DNA of 5,334 bases, from positions 1-5,334 of the forward strand of contig JAILDS010000103.1 of NCBI GenBank assembly GCA_024689165.1, read 5' to 3'. Source of the stretch: Clostridia bacterium. GTDB lineage: Bacteria > Bacillota > Clostridia > Oscillospirales > Acutalibacteraceae. The notes under the pieces are model-generated. The model saw nothing but the letters and a program-made list of their open reading frames with translations. It ran no database searches and was not told the DNA's origin. A program made the position numbers and the translations under genes. Shown piece after piece: positions 1 to 5,168 of this stretch (within the stretch, counting starts at the first letter, position 1; every line of letters begins with the position of its first letter).

Positions 1-1
1 C

Positions 2-124
2 GAAGAGGAGATGAAGTTCATCGCCCGCGCCGTGTACGACTGCGTTTACAATTACGAGGACATCCGCGAAGAGCTGTCGGCGCGTACCGCCGAGCTGTGC
101 GCCAGATTCGACATTTACAGATGA
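2..124 (+). CDS. glyA: Serine hydroxymethyltransferase, C-terminal fragment (5' end outside window)
   Basis: Reading from base 2, forty codons stay open and stop at TGA 122-124. The peptide begins EEEMKFIARAVYDC and ends with AELCARFDIYR. This fits the end of serine hydroxymethyltransferase: an EEM-x-x-IA helix start, a helical stretch, then the family's closing pattern LC-x-(K/R)-FP-(L/I)-Y. In this family the enzyme is a cytoplasmic PLP protein that converts serine and tetrahydrofolate to glycine and 5,10-methylene-tetrahydrofolate. The PLP lysine and the other catalytic motifs lie upstream of the window, so the call rests on the tail alone. The family proline before the final LY/IY is Asp here (FDIY). 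The stop overlaps the mnmE start in ATGA, which implies one transcript and coupled translation. Another fold-type I PLP enzyme cannot be excluded. Confidence 0.72.
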   Translation, partial: EEEMKFIARAVYDCVYNYEDIREELSARTAELCARFDIYR

Positions 125-1491
125 CCACAGACGTTATAGCAGCTATTGCCACCGCTTCCTCGCCCGCCGCGATCAGCGCGGTAAGGGCGTCGGGGGCGGC
201 GGTTTTTGATGTGTGCGGAAAAATATTCAGAAGCGTGTCCGGCGAGGAGCTCCGCGACAAAAAGGGCTATACCGCGGCGTTCGGCCACATAGTCGACGGG
301 GACGAAACGATAGACGAATGCGTCGCCCTCGTCTACCGCGCGCCGAAAAGCTACACCGGAGAGGACTGCGTCGAGCTGTTCATACACGGCTCGTCGTACG
401 TTGCGGGGAAGGCCCTGAAGCTGCTCTGCGCCAGCGGCGCCCGCGTCGCCGAGCCCGGCGAGTTCACGAAAAGGGCCTTCCTCAACGGCAAGAAGGACCT
501 GGCCCAGGCGGAGTCCGTGCTCGCCGTGATCAACGCCGAAAGCGACATGACCCTGCGCGCCGCGAACGAAAACCTCGACGGCAGAACAGGCAACTCGATT
601 GCCCATTTTTCAAAGCGGCTCACGGACCTCAACGCGTCCCTCGCGGTGCTCGCGGACTACCCGGACGAGGACGCCGCGTCGCTGAAGCTGCCCGATCCGG
701 CGCAGGTGCTCGCTACGGTCGGGCTGGGTCTCTCGAAAATAATAGAAAAATACGACCTCGAAAACCGGGCGGAAAAGGGCGTCACGGCAGCCCTGTGCGG
801 CAAGCCCAACGTCGGCAAATCGACGGTGATGAACCTGCTCGCGGGCTTCGAAAGAGCCATCGTCACGGCCGAGCCGGGCACCACCAGAGACGTCGTCGAG
901 CAGAAGATCAGGCTGCGGGGAACGACGCTCAGGCTGTTCGACACGGCGGGTCTGAGGACCGCAGCCAGCGAGGCGGAATCCATAGGGATAAGGCTCGCGA
1001 AAAAGAAGCTCGAAAGCGCCGACGTCATACTCGCGGTCTTCGACTCATCGGTCGCGCTCGACACAGAAGATACAAAACTCTGTGAATTCTGCCGGGCAGA
1101 CAAAAGGCCGTCGCTGGCGATCGTGAACAAAAACGACCTGCCCACGCTCGCCGACACGGGCCGGATTAAAGAATATTTCGACGATTATATCGTCATCTGC
1201 GCCAACGACCCGGAGGACGCCGACCGTCTCAGAGACGCCATCGAAAAGCTCGCCGCGCCGGAAATTCACATCGACGCCCCCGCCATCGCCAGCGCCAGAC
1301 AGAGGGGCTGCGTCGAAGAAGCTCTTGCCGCCGTAAAGGATGCGGCAGCGTCTCTTTCGGAGGGTTTTCCGCCGGACGTAACGGCGGTGCTCATCGACGG
1401 CGCGATCCGCGCCCTCGGCTCGTATTTCGGACGCGACGCGAGCGAGGACGTCGTCAACGCGGTCTTCTCAAATTTCTGCGTTGGAAAATAA
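121..1491 (+). CDS. mnmE: tRNA uridine-5-carboxymethylaminomethylation GTPase MnmE
   Basis: MnmE works with MnmG (not in the window) to add the cmnm5 group to the wobble uridine U34 of certain tRNAs, using 5,10-methylene-tetrahydrofolate and glycine or ammonium; GTP hydrolysis drives the cycle. The 456-residue protein has the family length and order: an N-terminal folate-binding domain opening TTDVIAAIATASS, with the GEFTKRAFLNG signature around 115-125; a helical middle domain (about 125-220 and the C-terminal part) containing a YPDED segment; an inserted G domain with G1 GKPNVGKS 227-234, G2 TTRD 254-257, G3 DTAG 274-277 and G4 NKND 336-339; and the closing CVGK 453-456, whose Cys matches the catalytic Cys of the usual CIGK end. 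Glu286 aligns with the E. coli catalytic Glu282. An in-frame GTG at base 97 would add eight residues (MRQIRHLQ) lying inside glyA. ATG 121 is preferred because the family starts M-x-x-D-T/V-I-A-A and the ATGA overlap allows coupling; no clear Shine-Dalgarno is seen. Confidence 0.95.
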   Translation: MTTDVIAAIATASSPAAISAVRASGAAVFDVCGKIFRSVSGEELRDKKGYTAAFGHIVDGDETIDECVALVYRAPKSYTGEDCVELFIHGSSYVAGKALKLLCASGARVAEPGEFTKRAFLNGKKDLAQAESVLAVINAESDMTLRAANENLDGRTGNSIAHFSKRLTDLNASLAVLADYPDEDAASLKLPDPAQVLATVGLGLSKIIEKYDLENRAEKGVTAALCGKPNVGKSTVMNLLAGFERAIVTAEPGTTRDVVEQKIRLRGTTLRLFDTAGLRTAASEAESIGIRLAKKKLESADVILAVFDSSVALDTEDTKLCEFCRADKRPSLAIVNKNDLPTLADTGRIKEYFDDYIVICANDPEDADRLRDAIEKLAAPEIHIDAPAIASARQRGCVEEALAAVKDAAASLSEGFPPDVTAVLIDGAIRALGSYFGRDASEDVVNAVFSNFCVGK

Positions 1492-1507
1492 AAACGCCGT
1501 TTTTCGC

Positions 1508-1551
1508 TGTAAAGTTATCAGCTTTACACTATATGGTTGTAAAGCTGATAA
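1508..1551. repeat. Perfect 14-bp inverted repeat with an extra half-site
   Basis: TTATCAGCTTTACA (1515-1528) and its exact reverse complement TGTAAAGCTGATAA (1538-1551) enclose a 9-base spacer. A further TGTAAAG at 1508-1514 can pair with CTTTACA 1522-1528 instead, so two mutually exclusive hairpins are possible. No T-tract follows, so a standard terminator is unlikely. It may be a dyad operator, because the right arm holds a possible -35 element (1537-1542), or an RNA hairpin at the 3' end of the mnmE transcript. The regulator is unknown. Confidence 0.75.
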
Positions 1552-1566
1552 TACTTCCTGTATAAT
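1537..1566 (+). promoter_or_regulatory. Candidate sigma-70 type promoter after mnmE
   Basis: TTGTAA (1537-1542) and a consensus TATAAT (1561-1566) are separated by 18 bases. The -35 element matches TTGACA at four of six positions and overlaps the right arm of the 14-bp inverted repeat, so a protein bound to that dyad could block it. Transcription would start near 1573, about 265 bases before the glycosylase start codon, leaving a long leader. It is inferred from sequence only; TATAAT-like words arise easily in AT-rich DNA. Confidence 0.4.
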
Positions 1567-1571
1567 CGTCC

Positions 1572-1609
1572 TTGAACAAAAATGTTCAAAACCCTGTTCA
1601 AAATGTTCA
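1572..1609. repeat. Cluster of TGTTCA words with one TTGAACA-TGTTCAA dyad
   Basis: TTGAACA (1572-1578) and TGTTCAA (1583-1589) form a perfect 7-bp dyad around AAAA. Two more direct copies of TGTTCA follow at 1595-1600 and 1604-1609. The cluster lies just downstream of the candidate TATAAT, a typical operator position. It resembles a LexA-type GAAC...GTTC site, but the gap between GAAC and GTTC is six bases, not the four of the Gram-positive SOS box. Confidence 0.5.
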
Positions 1610-1686
1610 CAAATCGGGCAAAAACCGCATTTATAACATGGATTTTTCCTTGTTTATAAGCTTTCGACAATTCTTTTAATGCCAAA

Positions 1687-1755
1687 AAATCATATACCTT
1701 TTGTTGTCGTATACACACGGGATATGATTTGTCAAGTAAAAAAGCGAACAAATCA
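1687..1755 (+). repeat. Two overlapping, mutually exclusive weak hairpins in the leader
   Basis: AAATCATAT (1687-1695) pairs perfectly with ATATGATTT (1722-1730). The bases TGATTTGT (1725-1732) can instead pair with ACAAATCA (1748-1755). Bases 1725-1730 belong to both stems, so only one can form at a time. An A7-G-T6 run (1755-1768) follows the second stem. The stems are AT-rich and weak, so they may simply reflect composition. Confidence 0.4.
1701..1728 (+). promoter_or_regulatory. Weak candidate promoter for the glycosylase gene
   Basis: TTGTTG (1701-1706) and TATGAT (1723-1728) are 16 bases apart. The -10 element matches TATAAT at five of six positions, and the -35 element at only three of six. 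Transcription would begin near 1735, about 100 bases before the start codon at 1839. The -10 sits in the right arm of the 1687-1730 inverted repeat. This competes with the 1537-1566 candidate and is tentative. Confidence 0.25.
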
Positions 1756-1826
1756 AAAAAAGTTTTTTGTGTAAAATACCATTCCCTCCCGGCGGCTCCG
1801 AAACGCCGTCCGGCGGGCGGAAAATC

Positions 1827-1833
1827 AGGGTGA
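1827..1833 (+). promoter_or_regulatory. Ribosome binding site deciding the glycosylase start
   Basis: AGGGTGA contains GGTGA, complementary to the 3' end of 16S rRNA, and lies five bases before ATG 1839. It supports this start over the in-frame TTG at 1767 and over GTG 1830, which lies inside the site itself. Confidence 0.65.
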
Positions 1834-1838
1834 CCGGC

Positions 1839-2690
1839 ATGAAGATCACAAAAAAACACGACCGGGTCGAGGTCTCCGACTTCGGCGGGATCAACCTCAG
1901 GCTCTCTCTCTTCTGCGGGCAGGCCTTCCGCTGGACAGAGAAATCCGACGGCCTTTTTTCCGGCGTCGTCGGAAACGTCCCGCTGAGTGTGAGGCAGGAG
2001 GGCGACGCGCTGATCTTTTACGGGCCGACCGTCCGGCAGGTGGGCGAGGCCGTCGTTCCCTACTTCGATCTCGACACGGATTACGGGGCTCTGCTCGCTC
2101 CGCTGAGGTCCGACGCCTTCGTCGGCTCCGCGATTGAAAAATACGGAATTCTGAGGATCTTCAACCAGCCGCATTTCGAAGCCCTCGTCAGCTTCATCGT
2201 CAGCCAGTGCAACAACATCCCCCGGATAAGGTCCATCGTCGGCAGGATGTGCTCTCTCTTCGGCGAGCCGCTCGGCGACGGAAACTTCTCTTTTCCGGCC
2301 CCCGGATCCCTCGCCTCCGCGGCGCCGGAAGAACTCGGCGCGCTGCGCTCCGGCTACCGTGAAAGCTACATCCGTTCGGCGGCCTCGGCCGTCGCCTCCG
2401 GCAGGACCGACCTCGTCTCCCTCGAGTCTCTCGGCACGGCAGAGCTGCGAAAGGAGCTCGCCGAGCTCGAGGGCGTCGGCAGGAAGGTCGCCGACTGCGT
2501 CATGCTTTTTTCATACGAACGGCGGGAGGTCTTCCCGGTCGACAGGCACATAAAAAACGTCTGCGCAGAGATCTATCCCGGCGGCGTGCCGGATGAAATA
2601 GGCAACTCGGGACTTGCCCAACAGTACCTCTTTCTTGCCCGCGCTTCCGACGCCGGCAGCCTGAAAAACCTCGCCGAAAAGCCCGGCTGA
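1839..2690 (+). CDS. ogg: 8-oxoguanine DNA glycosylase / AP lyase (OGG1-type, HhH-GPD)
   Basis: This base-excision repair enzyme removes 8-oxoguanine from DNA and cleaves the resulting abasic site. The 283-residue protein has the OGG1-type N-terminal domain (about 1-105), including the CGQAFRW motif at 26-32 and a YFDLDTDY segment. The HhH-GPD domain follows: the segment LVSFIVSQCNNIPRIRSIVG (typical of clostridial OGG-like enzymes), then the hairpin LEGVGRKVADC (210-220) and the PVDRH motif (233-237). Lys216 and Asp235 are 19 residues apart, the same spacing as Lys249 and Asp268 of human OGG1, and are the presumed nucleophile and catalytic acid, which predicts a bifunctional enzyme. It ends with GLAQQYLFLARA and a short tail, usual for the family. 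An upstream TTG at 1767 would add 24 residues unlike the family, so ATG 1839 is chosen. It may be annotated as DNA-3-methyladenine glycosylase (AlkA) in some databases, but the catalytic Lys argues for OGG. Confidence 0.92.
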   Translation: MKITKKHDRVEVSDFGGINLRLSLFCGQAFRWTEKSDGLFSGVVGNVPLSVRQEGDALIFYGPTVRQVGEAVVPYFDLDTDYGALLAPLRSDAFVGSAIEKYGILRIFNQPHFEALVSFIVSQCNNIPRIRSIVGRMCSLFGEPLGDGNFSFPAPGSLASAAPEELGALRSGYRESYIRSAASAVASGRTDLVSLESLGTAELRKELAELEGVGRKVADCVMLFSYERREVFPVDRHIKNVCAEIYPGGVPDEIGNSGLAQQYLFLARASDAGSLKNLAEKPG

Positions 2691-2716
2691 CCCTATCCCG
2701 CCAAGTCGTTTTTTCC

Positions 2717-2749
2717 GTCCGCTCGCCGGCCGTTTCGCAGGCGGCGGAC
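2717..2749 (+). repeat. GC-rich hairpin in the leader of the transporter gene
   Basis: GTCCGC-T-CGCC (2717-2727) pairs with GGCG-GCGGAC (2740-2749), making a 10-bp stem with a single bulged T and a 12-base loop. It lies 9 bases before the ribosome site. No T-run follows (the T6 at 2709-2714 precedes it), so it is not a terminator for either strand. It may affect mRNA stability or translation of the transporter, or be incidental in GC-rich DNA. Confidence 0.4.
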
Positions 2750-2757
2750 CCCCCTCA

Positions 2758-2763
2758 CGGAGG
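2758..2763 (+). promoter_or_regulatory. Strong ribosome binding site for a TTG start
   Basis: CGGAGG ends eight bases before TTG 2772. It fixes the uncommon TTG start; the next in-frame ATG (2829) would remove most of the first membrane helix. Confidence 0.8.
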
Positions 2764-2771
2764 TTTTTGTT

Positions 2772-4544
2772 TTGAGCATTTCCGACGTCATCGGTCTCGT
2801 GACCGGCATCGCGCTGTTCCTGTTCGGTATGACGCTCATGGGCGACGGACTGAAGTCCATGTCCGGCAACAAGCTCGAGCCCGTGCTTTACAGGCTCTCG
2901 GACAAACGTTTCAAGGGGCTCCTGCTCGGAGCCGGCGTGACTGCCGTCATCCAGTCGTCCTCTGCGACCTCGGTCATCGTCATGGGCTTCGTCAGCTCCT
3001 CTCTCATGCGGCTGCGTCAGGCGATACCCGTCATACTCGGCGCGATCTTCGGCACGAGCGTCACGGGCTGGGTCATCTGCCTGAGCTATATCGAGGGCGC
3101 GGGCAGCCTGAGCGCCGTGCTCTCCACGGCGACCCTTACCTGCGCCGCCGCCGCATCGGGCGTCGCCCTGCGGGTGTTCTTCAAGGGCAAGTCGCAGCGC
3201 CACGTCGGCGACCTGCTGATGGGCTTTTCCATCCTGCTGCTCGGCATGAGCCTCATGAGCTCGTCCGTGTCCGCCATCAAGGAGGCCGCCTGGTTCGACG
3301 GGCTGCTGTCCACGATAGAGAACCCCTTCCTTGGCATACTTATAGGCGCGGCGGCCGCCGCCGCCCTTCAGTCCGCCTCGGCGGCGATCGGTATCGTCCA
3401 GGCTCTGTGCGCGGCCGGCGCGGTCTCCTTCGGCTCGGCCCTGCCGCTTCTGATGGGTATTTCCATAGGCGCCGCCCTGCCGGTCATGATAGCCTCTCTG
3501 GGCACGAGCCGGGACGGCAGACGCGCCGCCCTTTCATACCTGCTGCTGTGTGTTTTCGGCGTCGGCGCCTGCGCGGCGATATATTACGCGCTTGACGCGA
3601 TATTCTCCTTCGGGCTCGGCGGGCTGAAAATGACGCCCTTCTCCCTCTCCGCCGCGAACACTCTGCTGAGGCTCGTCATGGTACTGCTGCTGTTCCCGCT
3701 GCTCGGCGCGGTGGAGCGGCTCATCGGGATCATCATCCCCGAAAAGCCGGAGACGGAGCGGAAGATATATATCGATGAGCGCCTTCTCTCCAGACCCCCC
3801 ATCGCCATAGAGCAGGTCCGTTCCATGGTGACCGCCATGGCGCGCGACGCCTCGCAGGCGATCAGCGAGGCGGGCAGCCTTTACGCCGGCTACAGCGAGG
3901 AGTCCTACCGGAACGTCGAGGAGCTTGAGACCAACGGCGACCTTTACGAGGACGTGCTCGGCTCCTTCCTGCTCAAGCTCACCGGGCTGGAGCTGTCCGA
4001 CAGGCAGGCGACCGAGGCGACGGTGTTCCTGCACATGCTGTCGAATTTCGAGCGCGTGTCGGACCACGCCATGTCCATCGCCAACGGCGCCAAAGAGATG
4101 TACGAGGCCGGGCTGAGCTTTTCCGACGAGGCGGGCCGCGATCTGACGGCTCTTTCCGCCGCGGTGCGCGAGGTGCTCAAGATCACTGTCAGGGCATTTT
4201 CGGACGAGGACCTCGACCTCGCCGCCCGCGTCGAGCCCCTCGAGCAGGTCGTGGACAGGATCTGCGACGAGATGAAGCTGAGGCACATAGAGCGCATGCA
4301 GCGGGGCGTCTGCGGCGTCCGCCAGGGCTTCGTCTGGGGCGAGCTCATAACGAATTACGAGCGGGTATCCGACCACTGCTCGAACGTCGCCGCCGCGCTG
4401 ATAGAGATCTACTCGGGCTCTCTGGCGACGCACGAATACCTGGGCCACGTCAAAAAAGAGCGCGACGGGCGCTTCGAGCAGCTCTACGCGGAATACTCGG
4501 AGCGCTTCCTGCCACGCGGCTTCGGGACCGAAAACGGGGAATAA
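2772..4544 (+). CDS. Na/Pi cotransporter family protein with C-terminal PhoU-like domain
   Basis: This is a predicted inner-membrane transporter of the NptA/PNaS family (bacterial relatives of SLC34), expected to import phosphate with sodium. It has 590 residues, a normal length for the fused form. Residues 1-320 contain about eight or nine hydrophobic segments in two repeats. Repeat one opens GIALFLFGMTLMGDGLK and carries QSSSAT at 61-66 and GAIFGTS at 90-96; repeat two carries QSASAA at 200-205 and GISIGAA at 229-235. Residues about 345-560 form a soluble, helical PhoU-like domain with the paired motifs ERVSDHA (427-433) and ERVSDHC (530-536), typical PhoU metal-binding region signatures. 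The second-repeat motifs are degenerate: the family usually has QSSSA and G-x-NIGT. Substrate identity is therefore less certain than family membership. It follows the glycosylase gene by 81 bases and ends at a strong terminator; no pst or pho genes are visible. Confidence 0.9.
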   Translation: MSISDVIGLVTGIALFLFGMTLMGDGLKSMSGNKLEPVLYRLSDKRFKGLLLGAGVTAVIQSSSATSVIVMGFVSSSLMRLRQAIPVILGAIFGTSVTGWVICLSYIEGAGSLSAVLSTATLTCAAAASGVALRVFFKGKSQRHVGDLLMGFSILLLGMSLMSSSVSAIKEAAWFDGLLSTIENPFLGILIGAAAAAALQSASAAIGIVQALCAAGAVSFGSALPLLMGISIGAALPVMIASLGTSRDGRRAALSYLLLCVFGVGACAAIYYALDAIFSFGLGGLKMTPFSLSAANTLLRLVMVLLLFPLLGAVERLIGIIIPEKPETERKIYIDERLLSRPPIAIEQVRSMVTAMARDASQAISEAGSLYAGYSEESYRNVEELETNGDLYEDVLGSFLLKLTGLELSDRQATEATVFLHMLSNFERVSDHAMSIANGAKEMYEAGLSFSDEAGRDLTALSAAVREVLKITVRAFSDEDLDLAARVEPLEQVVDRICDEMKLRHIERMQRGVCGVRQGFVWGELITNYERVSDHCSNVAAALIEIYSGSLATHEYLGHVKKERDGRFEQLYAEYSERFLPRGFGTENGE

Positions 4545-4567
4545 AGCGCCTTACGTCGAAAAAATTA

Positions 4568-4607
4568 CCCGCCGTGTCGCTTCGGGCGTCACGGCGGGCG
4601 TTTTCTT
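4568..4607 (+). terminator. Intrinsic terminator of the transporter gene
   Basis: CCCGCCGTG (4568-4576) pairs perfectly with CACGGCGGG (4590-4598). After a T-T mismatch the stem continues as CGC (4578-4580) with GCG (4586-4588), leaving the loop TTCGG. TTTTCTT follows at 4601-4607. It sits 24 bases after the stop codon. Confidence 0.92.
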
Positions 4608-4701
4608 ATAATTGTTTTGTGGTCCCCGCAGGCGCGCTCCGCCGGATCATGCAGGGGCGGGCATCGACGGCCCACAGCCCTGAGCCTAGACCGTGCGTGT
4701 G

Positions 4702-4801
4702 TTTTACAACGAGACACAATCATAGTTCCGTGTAGGGGCGACCACATGGGTCGCCCCTACACGAGGGCAGGAACGGACGTTGCATTTTACAACGAAACGC
4801 A
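4702..4801. repeat. 17-bp direct repeats flanking a hairpin unit
   Basis: TTTTACAACGAGACACA (4702-4718) recurs as TTTTACAACGAAACGCA (4785-4801), with two transitions in 17 bases. The copies start 83 bases apart and bracket the perfect hairpin at 4729-4763. The hairpin with its flanks may be one copy of a larger dispersed repeat unit. Confidence 0.6.
4729..4763. repeat. REP-like hairpin, copy 1 (perfect 15-bp arms)
   Basis: CGTGTAGGGGCGACC (4729-4743) and GGTCGCCCCTACACG (4749-4763) are exact reverse complements around ACATG. The core GGGCGACC...GGTCGCCC occurs again at 4898-4918 and, in diverged form, at 5144-5168, which marks this as a repeat family. No T-tract is attached, so termination is not its evident role. 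Confidence 0.85.
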
Positions 4802-4866
4802 GGACATGTAATCGTATCGTTAAGCGCAGACAGTGAAACACGGCGTTTGTCCGGAGGTCGGGTACG

Positions 4867-4895
4867 TGTTCCGCGGCGGGTACCCCCGCGGAACA
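4867..4895. repeat. 10-bp palindrome abutting hairpin copy 2
   Basis: TGTTCCGCGG (4867-4876) and CCGCGGAACA (4886-4895) are exact reverse complements with a 9-base spacer that itself contains GGTACC. The palindrome ends two bases before hairpin copy 2 and sits where copy 2's outer left arm would be expected. Confidence 0.75.
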
Positions 4896-4897
4896 TC

Positions 4898-4923
4898 GGG
4901 CGACCACGCGGGTCGCCCCTACT
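4898..4923. repeat. REP-like hairpin, copy 2 (left arm truncated)
   Basis: GGGCGACC (4898-4905), spacer ACGCG, GGTCGCCC (4911-4918). The right side continues as CCTAC, exactly as in copy 1, but the left side lacks the matching GTAGG. Only 8 bp pair, so it looks like a copy truncated or recombined at its left end. Confidence 0.7.
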
Positions 4924-4977
4924 CGCAGCTTCACGTCGCCGAAAAAGCGTACGATACAAGGACGTGGGAAAGCGAAC

Positions 4978-5076
4978 AACTCCCTCCGTCGCGCTGTCGC
5001 ACGCCACCTCCCTCAAGGAGGGAGGCTTTAAAGGCTCCCTCTCCGAGGGAGCTGTCGCGGAGCGACTGAGGGAGTT
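4978..5076. repeat. 99-bp nested quasi-palindrome (CTCCCTC/GAGGGAG element)
   Basis: The outer arms AACTCCCTC-C-GTCGC (4978-4992) and GCGAC-T-GAGGGAGTT (5062-5076) pair at 14 of 15 positions. Inside are two perfect 8-bp hairpins with three-base loops: CCTCCCTC/GAGGGAGG (5007-5025) and GCTCCCTC/GAGGGAGC (5034-5052). They sit symmetrically about CTTTAAAG (5026-5033). CTGTCGC also recurs at 4994-5000 and 5052-5058. The form resembles a non-coding miniature inverted-repeat element able to make a three- or four-way junction; I recall similar elements in gut Firmicutes genomes but cannot verify that here. Confidence 0.8.
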
Positions 5077-5143
5077 TTCCGTCGGATAGCGTCGATCTCC
5101 TGCCTTCCTTGCCCGTCCGCGAGGGATGGAGCCCGGAACGCAA

Positions 5144-5168
5144 ACGGGCGACCGCGCGGGCCGCCCGT
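5144..5168. repeat. REP-like hairpin, copy 3 (diverged)
   Basis: ACGGGCGACC (5144-5153), spacer GCGCG, GGCCGCCCGT (5159-5168). Nine of ten arm positions pair. The core GGGCGACC is shared with copies 1 and 2, but the outer arm is changed (ACG for GTAG). Confidence 0.6.

Larger units (their letters stand above)
1492..1838. other. AT-rich spacer between mnmE and the DNA glycosylase gene
   Basis: No supported gene lies here. Counting bases, 1501-1740 is about 32% G+C (77 of 240), while the flanking genes are near 65-70%; the change back to GC-rich sequence is sharp at about 1781. The stretch holds a 14-bp inverted repeat, a candidate promoter, a TGTTCA cluster, two overlapping weak hairpins and an A7-G-T6 run, listed separately where supportable. 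The largest small frame inside it (1582-1680, 32 codons) has no ribosome site. The region may be a regulatory leader for the glycosylase gene, or a remnant of inserted DNA. Confidence 0.7.

Noticed and set aside
97..120. GTG 97 as the mnmE start
   Set aside because: It would add eight residues with no family match, while ATG 121 gives the standard MnmE N-terminus and the ATGA overlap.
1490..1504. AAAAACGCCGTTTTT as an mnmE terminator
   Set aside because: The stem would be five A-U pairs around CGCCG, too weak for a standard intrinsic terminator.
1508..1528. TGTAAAG-N7-CTTTACA as a TnrA/GlnR box
   Set aside because: That box is TGTNA-N7-TNACA; here TGTAA and TTACA are 11 bases apart.
1553..1580. 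ACTTCCTGTATAAT as a chromosome dif site
   Set aside because: Only the ACTTCCT half resembles the Bacillus dif; the second recombinase half-site and symmetry are missing.
1572..1589. LexA (SOS) box
   Set aside because: GAAC and GTTC are separated by six bases rather than four, and the CG edges are missing.
1582..1680. 32-codon small frame beginning MFKTLFKMF
   Set aside because: It has no ribosome site, much of it follows from the TGTTCA repeats and AT-rich composition, and no homologue is recognised.
1767..1838. TTG 1767 as the glycosylase start
   Set aside because: It would add 24 residues unlike the family and ignore the ribosome site before ATG 1839.
4617..4811. Plus-strand 64-codon frame over the repeats
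   Set aside because: It reads through the perfect hairpin at 4729-4763, with no ribosome site and no protein-like pattern.
4898..5168. CRISPR array
   Set aside because: The hairpin copies are unevenly spaced, diverged and lack uniform spacers; no cas gene is present.
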